A program made the translations under genes and the position numbers. A DNA stretch of 64,000 nucleotides, from the NCBI GenBank assembly GCA_951802195.1, contig OX637623.1, forward strand, positions 1,426,001 through 1,490,000. The letters are read 5' to 3'. Of the stretch, positions 35,154 to 45,329 are shown one piece after another (the stretch's first letter is position 1; each line of letters opens with the position of its first letter). The notes beneath the pieces were generated by a model. It had not been told where the DNA came from and made no database searches. It saw only the letters and a program-made list of their open reading frames with translations. Origin of the DNA: Tausonia pullulans. Its lineage: Eukaryota; Basidiomycota; Tremellomycetes; Cystofilobasidiales; Mrakiaceae.

Positions 35154-37022
35154 ATGTCCTTCAACGACCTCGAGCGCCAAGCCGGCCCCCGCACCGCCAT
35201 CCCTGCAGGCGACACAGGCCTCGCCAAGCTCCAGGACGCCGTCTCGCTCCAGGTGTTCAAGATCAACGGCAACGTCCGCGGCATCGAGAAGATCGTCGAT
35301 CGGCTCGCGGCGTCGTCGAGCTCGGGCGGAGGCGGTGGAGCCGCGGATAGGGAGGCGCTGTGAGTCGACCTCTTGGGCGTGCTCGCTGGGGGCTGATCGG
35401 GTCGCGAGGGAGGGGTACGGCAGGATGGAGGAAAGAGAGGGGGAGGGAGGGGGGGGGGGGGGCGATGCGCGTGCGCGTTCGTGTCTCGCCCCGAGAGGCT
35501 GGGAGGAAGAAGCTGTCTCGGCTCTTCTCTTTCATCGGTCCTGGAGGGATCGACGACGTGCTGGGGGGGATCGGGGAAGCCTGGAAGAAAGGGAGTGTTG
35601 GTAGGCGGACGGACTCGCTCCTCCTTTCTCATCCCAAGTGCATCAGGGAAGAGAGAGAGAGGGTGGGTCCCGTCTTCGTCGTTCGTTCCTTCCTTCCTCT
35701 CTTGTCCTGTCCCCGTCATCATTCGCTGTCTATCTGTCCTCACCATCCGGACTGGCTGCTTGGAGCTCTCCGCCAGCGATGGACGGAGGACACGTTGGGC
35801 GACGCGCACCAGCTCGCTCGCTTGAGTCGTGATGGACTTGTCCAAACCTTCGTCTCAGTAGGAGAGAATGAGAGAGCTGTTCGCCTGTCTCCTGTCTCCT
35901 CTCACTCTCTATTCCTCTCACTCCGTCTTTCTACCAGAGGCAATGGAAGACACCGCTTTGCCTTGAACTCTTCCTCTGCCTCCTCGCCTCGCCTCGCCTT
36001 GGGTCTACCCGACGCGCCGTCCTCGTCTGCCCTCCCTCGATCCATCCATCAACTAACCGTTTCTTTGGTAACCCCCCCCCCCCCCCCTCTCCCACTTCAT
36101 CGATAGCTCCGAGCTCCTCGACACAACCCGTCACCTCGTCCAAACATCCACCAGTTCCCTCAAGACCCTTCTCGCCCACCCCTCCGCCTCGTCCGGCTCG
36201 CCGGTCCGTGCCCTCTCCCTCGCCTCCCGCCCTTTCCCCCCTTGTTCCCCAACTTACCCCCTGCCTTAACCCAAACAGCAAACCAAAGCGGTCCACCAGA
36301 AGCTCTCCCGAGAGTTCCAAGCTGCGCTCGCCAACTTCCAGAGGGTCCAACGGAGCGCGGCGGAGGTGCAGAGGACGGCGGTGTCGATGGATAAGGGAAG
36401 GCTGGCAGTTGCTGAGGAGGAGCAGCATGCACAGGAGGAGCAGGCTGGGTGAGTACATTGCAACATGAAGTGTTGGATGTGAGCTGACGGATCGTTTGGG
36501 TTTGGGGATACAGCAGGCAGCAACAGCAGCAGCAGCAGCAGCAGCAGCATCAACATCAGCTCCTGTGCGTGCTTTATATTCATTATCTTTCGCTCTTGCC
36601 ATAACTGACCCCCAGGTACAGGACAAGTACGATCCCCGCCCATGAGCTCGAGTTTCAGGAGGCCCAGATCGCCGAGCGCGAGTCTGAGATCCGCGAGATC
36701 GAGACGGGCATTGTCGAGCTCAACGAGATCTTCCGCGATCTCTCGACGCTCGTCGCGACGCAGGGTGGAATGCTTGGTACGTCATTTTTCTTTCACTTCT
36801 CTATCTCTCTTTCTGGGGGAGACAAGGCTGAGGCGTTGTTTTGGGGGCGGGACAGACAACATTGAGAGCAACATCACCTCCGTCGGGACCCACACGGCCG
36901 AGGCATCCCGCGAGCTGACGACGGCGCACGAGTACCAGCGGAAAGCTGGACGGAGAAAGCTCTGGTTGCTCGTTGTGTTGCTTGTTGTCATTGGGATTGT
37001 ACTGCTCGCAATCTTGTCGTAG
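35154..37022 (+). CDS. PEP12: Endosomal t-SNARE, Pep12/syntaxin-7-like
   Basis: Qa-SNARE for fusion at endosomes. Six exons fit: 35154-35359, 36107-36203, 36279-36448, 36514-36564, 36616-36776 and 36856-37022. The N-terminal Habc-type helices read FNDLERQAGPRTAI, LQVFKINGNVRGIEKIVDRL, then TKAVHQKLSREFQAALANFQ, a syntaxin-7 hallmark. The SNARE motif runs from AQIAERESEIREIETGIVEL through NEIFRDLSTLVATQGGML and DNIESNITSVGTHTAEASRE, with the central Gln in VATQG. A single C-terminal membrane anchor (LWLLVVLLVVIGIVLLAILS) ends the protein. Intron 1 is long (747 nt) and ends after a poly-C run. Exon 4 is a 51-nt poly-Gln exon that begins and ends in the same phase, so it can be skipped without a frameshift. 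Confidence 0.92.
36514..36564 (+). repeat. CAG microsatellite exon in the syntaxin gene
   Basis: This predicted exon encodes [15 protein letters not shown] between the Habc region and the SNARE motif. It is almost entirely CAG/CAA/CAT triplets. Both edges are phase 2. Confidence 0.7.
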
Positions 37023-37373
37023 ATGGGGATGCCGTGGGGATGGGCCGACTTGGCCCTGTGGATAGGTGTTTGGAGCTTTCTCTCTTGTCCTTTTTTGTTT
37101 ACGACCTGCCTGCCATATCATAACGTTTTCAGCCCTTTATATACCATCCTGATACGATCCCGGTGGCGATAGAGAGGGGGAGATGGCCAACTTGGAATGC
37201 TGTCGACCAGGATGTCTGTCGCAAGGGATCCGCCACGGGCGTCCTCGGGCGACGACGCGACGACGCGAAGAGAAAGGGGACGGACAGCTCGACGCGTCCT
37301 TTCAACCAACCTCCACGACCCTCAACGCCACCCCACCCAACCTCCCCTTCTTCCATCCTTGTCCTCTTTCGTC
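37023..37373. promoter_or_regulatory. Spacer and RPA3 promoter
   Basis: A 351-base spacer holding the syntaxin 3' UTR and the RPA3 promoter and leader. A CCCACCCAACCTCCCC block precedes the ATG. Confidence 0.45.
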
Positions 37374-38360
37374 ATGTCCGATCTCGGTGTCACTCGTGTG
37401 TCCCTTCTTACGGGCCTCCTCTTGCGGGCTTATGCTGATGTGGCCTTCCTTGCCCCTTTCCCCGTTTCCCATCGAAGCTCGCGTCAACGGCGCCATGTAT
37501 GCTTGCTTGCATCCTTCCTGCTCACACTTTCTCATTGATAGGGCAGCTGACCTCCATCCCGGCGACTCGTCACAAGGCTCGGCGATTTTCGTGGCCAGGT
37601 ACGTCTCCGTGGTGGTGCCACCAACGTGGAGGAACTTGGGACACCTCCACTGTGTCTCCCTTCTTGTCCCTGCTGACGAACGTTTCCCCCCCCCCCCCGG
37701 TTCGCGTGCGTATGTGTGGCTCGGCCTCATCAGACTGTCCGGTTGACGGCTAAGATCGTCAAGGTTTGTCTAATCCTCTCGCTCTCTCTCTCTCTCTGTA
37801 GCACTTAACGACGATCGACCTCGACGCGCCGAGTTCTGCGGCTAAATGTGTTCCACGAAGCGACTGACTCTCCCTCCCATCCTTGCTCACCTATACAGCT
37901 CAACGGCGACACCGCCATTGTCGAGGCTTCCGACAAGAGCCAGGTGGGTCAACACTCTCCACGCGTTGCCTATCGCCTTGACTCACACGCGTCTCGCCTC
38001 TCCCATAGGTCGACCTGCATCTCAACCGCGTCCGTCCACTCTCAACCGGTGATCGACCCCTACCTTCTCCTCCTCCTGATCCTTTCTTTTCTTTTTCTTT
38101 TTTTTTCTCGTCGCGATCAACCAACCAGGATGCCCACCTCTCGACAAAATTCGTCGAGGTCATCGGCAAAGTTCAGGAGGACCTGTCGCTGAGGGTTCTC
38201 GCTGGGATGGACATGGGGGAGGATCTTGGTGAGTAATCATCTCTCTCTCTCCTTGGGAGCAAACGGAGACGGACGGCTGATGACTGAGAGCACAGACATG
38301 GACGTGGTCAACGCCGTTGTGAAGCTTGGGCAAAGCCAGAGGGAGGACCCGAACTCGTGA
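37374..38360 (+). CDS. RPA3: Replication protein A small subunit, Rpa3, from eight tiny exons
   Basis: Rpa3 is the 14-kDa OB-fold subunit of the single-stranded DNA binding trimer RPA. The exons I place are 37374-37386 (13 nt), 37478-37496 (19), 37577-37598 (22), 37734-37763 (30), 37899-37943 (45), 38009-38029 (21), 38129-38228 (100) and 38296-38360 (65). They total 315 nt, or 104 residues plus a stop. The spliced protein begins MSDLARVNGAMLGDFRGQ, continues TVRLTAKIVKLNGDTAIVEA, VDLHLNRDAHLSTKFVEVIG, and ends DMDVVNAVVKLGQSQREDPN. RVN-x-x-M-L, GDTA-x-V-E-A and VEVIGKV-x-x-D are hallmark Rpa3 positions. All junctions keep frame and use GT..AG. No stretch longer than about 35 codons is continuous, so automated callers will tend to miss it. 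Confidence 0.85.
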
Positions 38361-38608
38361 ATCCGTCGTCGATGTGGTCGAGCGAGCCCGTCCTGCTGCT
38401 TCGCTCTGCTGACCTTGCCGCTTCTCTCTCTCTCTCTCTTTCTCTCTCTCTCGGTCTGTCAGGATATTCTGAACGACCCTAAGTCCTTGTCGAACTATTC
38501 TTTTCTCCTCAAAAATCAATATGAAAATAAAAACAAACCTCCTCCCCGACCCGACTGAAAGATGATGGGCCCGGAGGGGAGCGATCTTTTTGGCCCGCCC
38601 GCTCTCAC

Positions 38609-38908
38609 TCACCCCCCACCCCCCCCCTCCCCTGCAAGCTCCGCCTCCAACCCCGACTCCACCCTGCTGAGGGCGCGCTCCACGGCGTCGCCCTCTGCGC
38701 CCCAGACGACGGCCAGGACGGCGCGGGCCCACCGGGCGAACATCACGCCCTGGAGGAGGTGCGTCCGGCCCTGCGGGTCCTGGGGGGGGAGGAGAACCGC
38801 TCGGTTGAGGGCGATGCGGGCGAGGGAGAGGAGATGGGTGCCTGATGACGCGCCCCGCCCGCCCAACGTTCATCAGCAAGCGAGCGAAGGACGAGAAGGC
38901 GAGAAGGC

Positions 38909-38946
<38 letters not shown>

Positions 38947-40260
38947 GAAGAGGACAAGGAAGACGGACACACGCACCGATCAAAGGCCACCAAGGTCCAT
39001 ACCCGGCCCAGTAGACCTGCAGGACCCTTTCCCCCGCCTCCGCCGCGTCCCTCCACCGGCCCGAGGCGTGGGCATCCTCGAAGAGCGACGTCATGCGCGC
39101 GACTTTGGCTTCGGAGATCGGGGCCGCCCGCGTGGGGGGCGGGATGGTGGTTGGGTAGCGAGGCGTTTGGAGATGAGTGAGGTGATGGGCGCTGGCAGGA
39201 GGAGAGCGGGAGGGAGTCGGGATGGCTGGGAGTCGAAGGGGGCCGCCGGAGGGACTGCTGATGCAAAGTGGGCAGTTGCATTGGAAGGAGTAGATCCGCG
39301 AGAGCATCTCTTGGCGGGTTTGGGTGGAGAGCAGAGGATCGAGGTAGGGGATGGTGATCTAGGCGAACAAGCTAGTCAGCGCCTTGGTTCCAACATGCAT
39401 GGCGATGGGATGGGCTCACCTCTTCGCCCTCCTGTAAGCTCCTGATCGTCCGGACTCCAACCCGGATCTCGCCATCCTCGACCCACGAGCAGCTCATGAC
39501 CGCCGACGGTGCACATGCGTGGTTCACCGCCCGACTGACACGTGCAAGAACCGCGTGCGCGATGGGCTCGAGTCGGTCCGAGGGCGCAACAAGGACGTGG
39601 TTGTTCCGCCCAAAGCGGGAGAGGAGGAGGGTAAGCTCTGAGGCGGTGAGATGGGAGGGTAGATGAGGCGCAAGGAGGGTAGGGAGGGTCGAAGATGTGG
39701 TTTCGGTGGAGAGAAGACTGAGGAAGAGGAGAGGTGGGGGCAGGTCGAGGGTGGTGGTATCGGCTGAGAATGCAGGGTGGTCCAGGAGCATCTGCGATGG
39801 AGTCTGATCCGCGAAGTGTTCGGAGGCAAGCCGGGCGAGGAGAATCGCGTCCAGACGGTCCGGCTCGTCAAGCTTGAGGATCCGGAGCTTGTGAGCGATG
39901 GCAGGGAGTTGCTGGCAGAGGAGGCGGTGGTGGCGGTCCCAGGCCTTCTCCTGGCCTTTGAGCGAGCGAGAGTCAGCCAGTAACAAGGGACGCACGCAAA
40001 ATCCAGGACTCACACGTTCCCCCGCAGTAATGATCCTCCTTGCACTTTGAGCACTCGCGAGCCTCAAGCTTCCCCTCGAGCTCCACCAGGCACTCGTCGC
40101 ACCGCTTCCCCTTAGCCGCGTCGACGAGAACGGTTGCTGTCGGTCGCGCGTCAAGTAGGAATGTGCCGAGCTCCGGGATCGGTTGCGTGGTGATGCAGCG
40201 CGAGCGGCCTCCGCCGCCGGCTGGAGAGAGGGCTATCTGGTCGGAAGAGGGGGCCGACAT
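38609..40260 (-). CDS. MYND-type SET domain protein (SMYD-like)
   Basis: A probable lysine methyltransferase. It starts at ATG 40258-40260 (MSAPSSDQIALSP). The first SET strand region reads SRCITTQPIPELGTFLLDAR. A MYND-like zinc module follows, split by an intron: CDECLVELEGKLEARECSKC, then EDHYCGGTC, then after splicing a WDRHHRLLCQQ tail. The SET core returns with VSRAVNHACAPSAVMSCSWV (the NH-x-C motif that binds S-adenosylmethionine) and IRVGVRTIRSLQEGEE. After an intron comes ITIPYLDPLLSTQTRQEMLS with the FQCNCPLC post-SET cysteines. The C-terminal part has helical, TPR-like sequence (SLFEDAHASGRWRDAAEAGE; RIALNRAVLLPPQ). The last intron holds a GA microsatellite (38916-38940). The stop is at 38609-38611. 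The substrate is not known. Confidence 0.85.
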
Positions 40261-41368
40261 GGCATTGTCGGTGGTGGTTGAGCGAACAGAGAGCGCTTCT
40301 TGGCGACGCGTGAGTTAGCGCACCGGCCTTGGGCTGTTTCTTCAGTACACAGCGACGGGTCCTCGAGCACTCAAACGAGGTACAGGCTGGCTGTAGATGA
40401 CCAAACGACTCAGAATCTGGAGGGTCAGATAAACGAGCAGAGAATGAAGGCTCACTCGGGGTGGGTCACTGCGCAGCCCAAGTACGCCTAAGGATGTTGC
40501 CCGCGTGTCTGATGGGCGCGCAATGGGAATGCATATTGGCTCGATACCCGAGATGCTTCTAATGGAGTTGAATGAGTTTCTGGCGTGGACAGATGTGATC
40601 TTGGACCGGTCGCGCGACTTCGCGTCTGATATGGCAGTGCGACCAACTAGGCCTGCTCGTACTATCTCTAGACCGATGGCTGCCTTCTCAGCCGCCATGC
40701 AAGTCATCAGCTCTACTTATCTGGGATCCATTGCATATCCCGGAAAGCGTCTCACCCCCCCCACCCCCCAAATTGCGGTGAATGACCGGTGAATGGCGCT
40801 GTGGCGGCGCGACCATGTCCCCCAAAGTTCCATGTCTCTCCCAACCCTTGTTGCGGAGTTCCATGATATCTTAATCTGCCCCCACCTTATCCAGATCTCC
40901 CTAGCGGCCTCGATAACCCCGGATTTTTAGTTTATTTATTTATTTTGTATACGAGTCATGGGTCAAGCGTAGAGAATGTCATGACCCTGTAAGAGGGGAA
41001 AGTGTTCATAGCAGAAGAAAGGAGGGCGGAGGAGAGCGGTGGAGGCGGTCAAGGTGGCGGTCGGCTCCTACGGCGCTATGGTGGCTGGTGTACGCATGAC
41101 GTCGTGCGTACAGGTCGCGGAACAGGTCAGAGAGCGCGAAGGCGCAAGCGATCGGCCATCTGAATGCCCTCCCCCTCCCCCTCCCCCTCCCCCGGGATTG
41201 TTGGTATTGGGGCTTGTCCCGCCGAGTCCTTTGTTCCCCACACAGTCTCAGCCACCGCCCAGAAGGAAAAAAAATGTCTGAATAAGGGAATGCGTGGGAG
41301 AGAGCAGATAGATATGTCTCCGTCGACGAGCCACTTCGGCAGGGGACGTAGACGGCTGCGCAAACTTT
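40261..41368. other. Gene-poor spacer, left part of the second island
   Basis: About 1.1 kb with no convincing gene. An ATG-started 95-codon reading at 40505-40792 (+) has no recognisable domain. An AT-rich patch (TTTATTTATTTATTTTG) lies at 40929-40948. A segment at about 40945-40979 resembles one at about 41934-41970, so related short sequences flank repeat copy 2 (see findings). Confidence 0.5.
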
Positions 41369-41925
41369 GACGGGGTCGCCAGCAATAGCGGGGGCGGTGT
41401 CCGCGAAGCTGGGACAAAAGCCGGCACGAAGGCTGGGACGGAGCTTCGGACGGGAGGAGGAGATGGCACTAGTCATGGTCGATGGTCGGAGGGGTATCGG
41501 GAGAGAAGAATCGAGAGGCGCGTCGCCAGAAGATGATGGCAACCTGGCAGGCGACGACGGCGAAGATCGAGCGGAGGCCAAGATTCTTGCATTCGGCTGT
41601 CCAAGCTGCCACCTGCTCAGGCGCACAGGCGATCTGCATGCCATTTCGGAGAGGAGGCAGAGGCCAGCAGTGGAGCAAGAGTAGGGGAAGAGGAGGAGGT
41701 TGCGAGTATGATCTCACGTGAACACCCGTTGTTGGACCATGGGAATTCGCCGCGAGGATGTTAAGACCGCTGGACACATTGGTTTCCCATGTCCCCGGCA
41801 ACGGCCATGGTCACGATGGTGTGCCAAATAGAGAGGTCAAGCATGAGCCGGGCTCAGCCCGTGGGTGCGACGGGTATTATGGGGTCATGTTGGCCCAAAG
41901 GCAACGACACGATCATTCTAGGCGG
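41369..41925. repeat. Dispersed repeat, copy 2 (first copy at 11116-11651, same orientation)
   Basis: This is 557 bases, nearly identical to 11116-11651. It differs by scattered substitutions, mainly towards the right end, and one extra 24-base block near 41412. A tRNA-Leu gene starts 670 bases to the right. The family is unknown. The high identity over more than 500 bases of apparently non-coding DNA suggests a recent duplication or insertion. Confidence 0.85.
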
Positions 41926-42595
41926 ACGCTTCTGTTTGTATTCAAGTCATGAGTTATACGTAGAGGACGAGGTATCCTATGAAATATGGCGAGTCGTAGC
42001 TACATAGAGGGGGAGTGAAGATGAAAGAAGAGGTGGAAGGAGGGCAAAAGACGGGTTATGGGTATAGGCTCGTTAGAAAAAGTAAACTGTCCATGGTAAA
42101 GAGCGGATGGTAAAGAGCGTTGAATGGAGATGACAGATGCAAGAGGTAAGAGGGGGGTGGGGTAAAGGGGATCTAAAAGTACATCTCGAGATGGCCAGCT
42201 ATGTCGAGGGCTATGGTCTATGGTCTAACATACTTCCCCAACCCTGACCTGTTTATCACCCAGGATCGATGGCGGCGTCGACAGCAGTTCCAGCCATCTG
42301 CCCACTGCCAGCCATCCACCTCATACTCGACTGCCAATGTGTCTGCCGGATTGTGGACGCGATCTTGCGGACATTGTCGTCCGTGACAGGGTCGAAGACT
42401 GCGATCTTGTTATACCTCCATCTTCGGACAAAACACCACGTCCGGTCTACATAGATGCAGTGGAAGAGGAAGATCACCCTCGGTGGCGACGGTATCGAGC
42501 AGACAAGCGTCTGGAGGGAGGGAGCATGGTCAGGCAACATCTGCTGTCCTGGTCAAAATGAGTTGGCAGACGATGGTAAACATGCCGTCTGTTCT

Positions 42596-42689
42596 GGAGA
42601 TCTGGCCGAGTGGTCTAAGGCGCTGTCTTCAGGATATTACATCCGTCCGGCAGTCATTTATGGCGTGGGTTCGAATCCCACGGTCTTCA
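42596..42689 (+). tRNA. tRNA-Leu (anticodon CAG) with a 14-nt intron
   Basis: The acceptor stem GGAGATC/GGTCTTC has seven pairs, with two G-U. The D-arm GGCCGAGTGGTCTAAGGC is typical of tRNAs with a long variable arm. The anticodon stem CTGTC/GGCAG encloses loop bases TTCAGG and C, with an intron of about 14 nt (42634-42647) at the canonical site after position 37. The anticodon CAG is at 42630-42632. A long variable arm follows, then a perfect T-arm GTGGG-TTCGAAT-CCCAC. The discriminator A points to Leu rather than Ser. The A and B boxes are intact. Confidence 0.92.
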
Positions 42690-45329
42690 TCCTTTTGATG
42701 GTAGCGAGGGAGGTAGAGAAGAGCATGGGAGATGGTCGTTGTCGGAATGATGGCATCGACCTCAAACTGGCGATCTGCCTGCGCCGCGCCTTACCTTGCC
42801 TCCGATCCACCCCTTTTCTCTTTTGAACGGAGACAGCATATTACGGACTGCTCACGAGCGGTAAGACTGGGACGCTCATAGTCTTGCGAGACGACGCTGG
42901 CGATCATATGCAGGCCAACCGCGTAGAGCGGCAGCCTGGCCCGGGGGTGTCGTTGTCTCGGCGAGTTGCAGCAGCTAAGGATCGAACATGGTCTTATGTT
43001 GAATTAGTCTGCCCTCTCTCTATGTGCCGGTCGGGCTGAACATCGGCTAGGTACGATCGCCCCAACTCGGACGTGCGCGGTCCACTTAGGCGTTTACCGC
43101 TCCAACACGCAGCAGACCAAGCCTCGCTTTGAGACGGCTCCTTACCTGACAGAGGACGTGCATGTCACGTCTGAAACCCTGGGCCAGGTACTGTTGCCCA
43201 AGCCCGCTCACGCTCCTGGACATGGTCCAACATCGAAGGCAACCTGGACAGTCTGATGAGGAGGAAGCTTGCTCTTCGATATCGGCGGTGCTCATCCGTC
43301 GGATCGATGCGATCCCGCCCCACCCCCGAGCTGAGGCTTGGCCCATCTCCCTCGAAGGATCGATGACCGATTGCGTCTTCTAAGAAGGCGTGCTTTCTCT
43401 TCAGTGCGCAGAGTCTCAAAAGGAGGTGAGAACTCGGTGCGAAGGCCCGGTCGGTGCTGAGGATGCCGAAGGCGCTAGAATGTTTGCTCAAGGTAGGCTA
43501 GCTTTTTCCTTCTCCCGAGTAGACGAGCGGTTGAAGGGATCGTCGTCATGTACACACACAGAACCCTTCTTTGACCCTACGACATACACACGACCAAGTT
43601 AAGCACAGATCCGATTATCGAGGCGGAGACGACAAAGAGAAGAGAGAAAGAGGTACCGGCTTCATCCATCAGTCAGAGGGCGTGTGCGGACGTCGCAAAC
43701 AGCTCCGTCGGTTTGGATTAGGATTATTTTATTTGGCCGAACCACGCACGGGCCAGCAACTCATTAAGGTGCGTTTTCTTCCCGTTCTTCCTGGGTGACG
43801 TGAGAACCAATGTCACAAGGTGCATCACATGGGCGCGCACATCGGAGTTTTCTGCAGAACGAAAGCAAGCAAAGACTATGGGGTAGGCCGCCACTCCCGC
43901 GACGGATCGTTCCTCGCTCGCTCGCTCCTCATGCTCGTGCAGATGGCGACGCGTGCACAGGTGACAGCCATCTCTGGACGAAGATAGTCGCCTGTTTCTC
44001 TGTCTCTCGCTAGAAATACATGCCGTCTCATCTATAGGCGCGCGAGTGTGCAAGCCGACAAGCAAACAATCGTCCATGCCGGAGAAAAGGCGAGAAATCG
44101 CCCAAGGGGCGGGTCACGCAGCTCGGCCGAGGCGACAGCTGATCAAGAGAAAGACTACAATGGGGGCAGATCGAGCCAGACGGGAGGAGGAGCTGCTGGC
44201 TGGCTGAGATCTGCTTCCATTGCGTCGCCCCTTGCAGGGCCTCACGTGGGTCGACCGACACCCGAGGGATGGGAATTCGGAGGAATGAGGCGTTCCCAGC
44301 CACATTAGGTCGGGCCGGGTCCACGCAGCGCTTCCGATACTTTCTGCGAGAGGGGGCGAAGCGAGACGGCGAATCTGAGAGTGGACTCCTAAGAAGTTGA
44401 TGGGGAGAGGGGAGAGCGCGATGTCAAGGAGCACGCGCGCGCGCACGATGGGAGAGCATTCGAGTCGACACGGAAACCATCCCGAGCGTTGCTACCAGGC
44501 CGACCACCACCAAAAGTGACCCACGGGAGCTTATTCTCCTTCTTTCAAGGAGCTCCAGACCAGTGGAGGGCCACAAATGAGAAAGGCGGGGCGGCAAGTG
44601 GGCGCCAAAAAAAAAAAAGAGAGTAAGGGGCGAGACAAACGCGTGGGTGTGGGGCGTCGTTGCTGTCTCAGGTGCGCCAGGCAGCCGGAAGGGGCGAGGG
44701 AGGCGACCTAGGGGCCAGCAAGCGCTAGAAAGAAAGTGGAAGAGGAGAGGAGATCAGAGCGCGCTGGCTTGCTCGTGCCCATCCACGTCCTCCATCCTAT
44801 CTCTCGCCGCCTGCAAGAAATCTTCCATCTCACGCACTGGACCCGTCCCCAAGAGCAGGCCCTCTGCACCAGCTCCAATCTCTCCCGACCTCGCCGAAGC
44901 CTAGACGAGCTCGCGCGCACAGTCCGGCTGACCGACATCGCGGCCTCGAGGCTCCAAGTCTCCCCACCTGCCGACGTCTCCATCGACCTCGTCCGACCCA
45001 CTCGAACATCAAGCCTCGTCCAGCCGCCTCGCTCGTTCGCCGCTCCCTCTCCCTGCCGCCCCCTCCCGTTTCTTCGTCGTGCTGCATCCCTCTCGGAGCA
45101 CCTCGCCCGTCGATACATCGACCCAGCTCCTGCGCCGCCGTCTGCTCGCGTCGCCAGCCCGAGCCTGAGCCAGCGCCAGCCCGTCCGGCCTTCCCCCCGG
45201 GTTCTCCACGCGTGCGAGAGAGCGAGGACGATCCTCTTCCTCCCTCCCTCTGCCTCCGTCCCGACGACCCGCCCGCTCTCTTTCTCTCCCCCCTCGGTCC
45301 CTCGCCCCCCTCCCGCCAGCTAGGACATC
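42690..45329. other. Gene-poor spacer, right part of the second island, and cyclin promoter
   Basis: About 2.6 kb with no convincing protein gene between tRNA-Leu and the cyclin start codon. From about 44650 the DNA becomes more pyrimidine-rich, probably the cyclin 5' leader. A long reading at 44736-45323 lacks an ATG start. A run of A lies at 44609-44620. Confidence 0.5.

Noticed and set aside
38916-38940. GA dinucleotide tract as a regulatory element
   Set aside because: It lies in the last intron of the SET gene and looks like a simple microsatellite; similar CT and GA tracts occur throughout.
38160-39281. 373-codon minus-strand reading
   Set aside because: It crosses RPA3 exons in antisense and the SET gene out of frame; it contains simple-repeat translation and no domain.
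40505-40792. 95-codon ATG-started reading in the second gene-poor island
   Set aside because: Looks compositionally plausible but has no recognisable family, no conserved neighbour and a competing antisense frame. Not enough to call a gene.
44736-45323. 195-codon reading upstream of the cyclin gene
   Set aside because: It has no ATG at the start, is compositionally biased (Arg/Pro/Ser), and most likely reflects the pyrimidine-rich cyclin leader.
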